Of a DNA stretch of 35,816 nucleotides, positions 33,826 through 35,816 are shown piece after piece. The position numbers and the translations under genes were made by a program. Positions within the stretch are counted from its first letter, which is position 1, and every line of letters begins with the position of its first letter. The DNA is taken from the NCBI GenBank assembly GCA_025060575.1, contig JANXBL010000003.1, forward strand, positions 1 through 35,816, written 5' to 3'. Origin of the DNA: Patescibacteria group bacterium. Its GTDB lineage: Bacteria > Patescibacteriota > Minisyncoccia > UBA6257 > HR35. The notes beneath the pieces were generated by a model, which saw only the letters and a program-made list of their open reading frames with translations, was not told the origin of the DNA and did not search any database.

Positions 33826-35816
33826 ATGACATTTAATAAAAATATTTTCGTTTTCTTAATTATCTTGTGTGCTTTTTTTAATTTTTCTTATGCTCAAACA
33901 ACTCCACCTTCTCCTGGTCAAGTTTCTAACTTAGTTATTTCTGACATCACTACTTCCTCCTTAAAACTTTCTTGGCATCCATCAACTAACACTGACTACT
34001 ATAAAATTCAAAGAGATTATACTCCTAACATTGCCTCAACCACAGAAACATCATTTATTGACACTGGTCTTTTCCCTTGTACTAAATATATGTATGTCAT
34101 TGAATCAGTCAATAGATACTATGGCAATGAAAACAGATATGTTTCTCGAGGAACCTATAGTGGGACAGCCTCTGCCACTACCCAGTGTTTAGACTATTAT
34201 GACTTTCATCTTGGTTTTGATGGTCCTCAGACTGTTGTTCAAGGAAATAATCTTTATCTTAGAGTAGTTGTTCATATTTTTTATCCTTCTAATCCTAACA
34301 ATATCTACTTTCGAGTAGTTAATCAATTACCTTCTGGTGTTTCTGTTTCTTTTCCTGATATTTCCTCTGGGCCAAATGATAGATTTTGTAATAATCCAGA
34401 TTTAGGTTGTCAGTGGTGGCGACCAAGTGGAAAAGCAGTAACTACCATTAAAATTACCACTTCCTCTTCTACTCCTTTAGGTATTTTTACTGTCAGAGTT
34501 CAAGCAAAAGCAAGGCATTTTACAGCTGTTCCTCCTGATATTGCTGTTCGTTATGTTGATATTCCCATTAATGTTTTACCTCAACCACAACCTCTTCCTA
34601 AAAAAGAATTCAAACAATTACCACCTTTACCAGAGAAATCAAGATGGGAAAGTAATATGGTAAATTTTGGATCTTTACATTGCGAAGATAAAAATCTTTA
34701 TCGTTGGCATTGTTGTGGTTGGGAAGGCGGTGTTTGGTATTATGATGGTATGAGAGTTTATTATAACATTACTGACTATACTCAAGACCCCAAATGGATA
34801 ACTTGCGCTTCATACTTTAAATACATTCCTAATGCATCTTACACTCCTTATCGCCAAGTGGTGTTAGAAAAAAATGGGAGAATTCATGGTTGGCGAGTAT
34901 TTACTGAAGGATTAACAAGAGACTATTTTAGATTTGGAGATATCCTTTCCAGACAAGCAGTGATTTTACTATCTCAAAATAGTGGCTATGCCAATGTTTT
35001 CAGAGGTCAAAGAATTTGGGACATTATCTCTCCTCTTAGACAAAGAGAAGTTGCCTATGCCATTATGGCTCATCTTGATGCCGAAAAATTAGGTATGCCA
35101 GAACATCCTGAATTGAGAGAATATGTTAACGTTGCTCTTGGTCATCTTGATCAGCTTTTTAACTTTACTAGTCCACCCTATAATTATCAATATCCTTACC
35201 CCTATACTCAACCATTCTATGTTGCTCTTGCTTCTGAAGCTCTAATCAGATACTACGAAGAAAAAGAACAGGATCCCAGAATACCTGTTGCTATCAAACA
35301 AGCTTATGAATGGATATGGGAATACATGAGAGGAAATGTAAGAACAGGAATGACCATTTCTTATAGTGACAAAAAAGATCCTCATGAAGGTGGCGGTCCT
35401 AATTTATCTGATGGTTTAGTTGATCTCAATCTTCTTAATTTGCCTCCTCTTGGTTGGCTCTATACTTTAACAGGAGACGAAAAATATATCGAATGGTCAG
35501 ATCTTTTATGGTCAGCAGGAGTAAAAGGAGCATGGCTATCAAATGGTAAACAATTTAGTCAAAATTATCGTTGGTCATTTAAATATCTAGAGTGGAGAGA
35601 CGGAATTAAACTTAATCCCTATGTTCCTCCTTCAGCCAATTTCCTAAATCCTACTAACTATCATCAATATCTTAAAATCTCACTCTTTTCAGACAATTAC
35701 TCTCCTCAACCAGGAGATATTATTACTTATCGTGCTGTTCTCAGAAATATTTCCACTACTACTCTTGTCAGAACAAGATTTTCCTTTCCTCTAACTACCT
35801 TGATCAATCAAAATCA
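33826..35816 (+). CDS. Large secreted protein with N-terminal FN3 domain, truncated by the window edge
   Basis: Own translation from ATG 33826 is open to the window edge (~663 codons): MTFNKNIFVFLIILCAFFNFSYAQTTPPSPGQVSNLVISDITTSSLKLSWHPSTNTDYYKIQRD... Signal peptide, FN3, helical middle region, beta domain YLKISLFSDNYSPQPGDIITYRAVLRN. Not in the supplied ORF track. Confidence 0.9.
   Translation, partial: MTFNKNIFVFLIILCAFFNFSYAQTTPPSPGQVSNLVISDITTSSLKLSWHPSTNTDYYKIQRDYTPNIASTTETSFIDTGLFPCTKYMYVIESVNRYYGNENRYVSRGTYSGTASATTQCLDYYDFHLGFDGPQTVVQGNNLYLRVVVHIFYPSNPNNIYFRVVNQLPSGVSVSFPDISSGPNDRFCNNPDLGCQWWRPSGKAVTTIKITTSSSTPLGIFTVRVQAKARHFTAVPPDIAVRYVDIPINVLPQPQPLPKKEFKQLPPLPEKSRWESNMVNFGSLHCEDKNLYRWHCCGWEGGVWYYDGMRVYYNITDYTQDPKWITCASYFKYIPNASYTPYRQVVLEKNGRIHGWRVFTEGLTRDYFRFGDILSRQAVILLSQNSGYANVFRGQRIWDIISPLRQREVAYAIMAHLDAEKLGMPEHPELREYVNVALGHLDQLFNFTSPPYNYQYPYPYTQPFYVALASEALIRYYEEKEQDPRIPVAIKQAYEWIWEYMRGNVRTGMTISYSDKKDPHEGGGPNLSDGLVDLNLLNLPPLGWLYTLTGDEKYIEWSDLLWSAGVKGAWLSNGKQFSQNYRWSFKYLEWRDGIKLNPYVPPSANFLNPTNYHQYLKISLFSDNYSPQPGDIITYRAVLRNISTTTLVRTRFSFPLTTLINQN

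Overview
AT-rich, densely packed bacterial chromosome segment. Gene content and style suggest a Patescibacteria/CPR (Parcubacteria-like) genome: short overlapping operons, class II RNR, a prepilin fused to an adhesin-like domain, a PG-binding surface protein, and CPR-style DsbA and MgtC proteins. This placement is inference. UGA is used as a stop, so this is standard code 11. Contents: two tRNAs (Arg-TCG, Gly-TCC); envelope genes (FemAB-like, DegT-like, membrane-anchored Mur ligase, alpha/beta hydrolase); recG; a PG_binding secreted protein; an O-antigen-ligase-like protein; B12-dependent RNR; a Xer recombinase; rpsO-NYN-pnp; a DksA-type zinc finger; tsaD; infC-rpmI without rplT; LOG, MgtC and permease genes; a prepilin-LamG fusion; nifS; htrA; gatA; a TrxR/glutaredoxin/DsbA redox set; and a large FN3 secreted protein that runs off the right edge and is absent from the ORF track. 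The most interesting unexplained signal is a GC-rich, promoter- and terminator-bounded structured ncRNA candidate at about 1262-1446. It contains a duplicated strand that can compete for one pairing partner. Other points: a NYN nuclease inside the rpsO-pnp operon, a non-ATG (possibly ATT) start for infC, a possible Lys-to-Glu replacement in the Mur ligase, and several 5'UTR hairpins next to start codons. No CRISPR array, IS element or prophage was seen.
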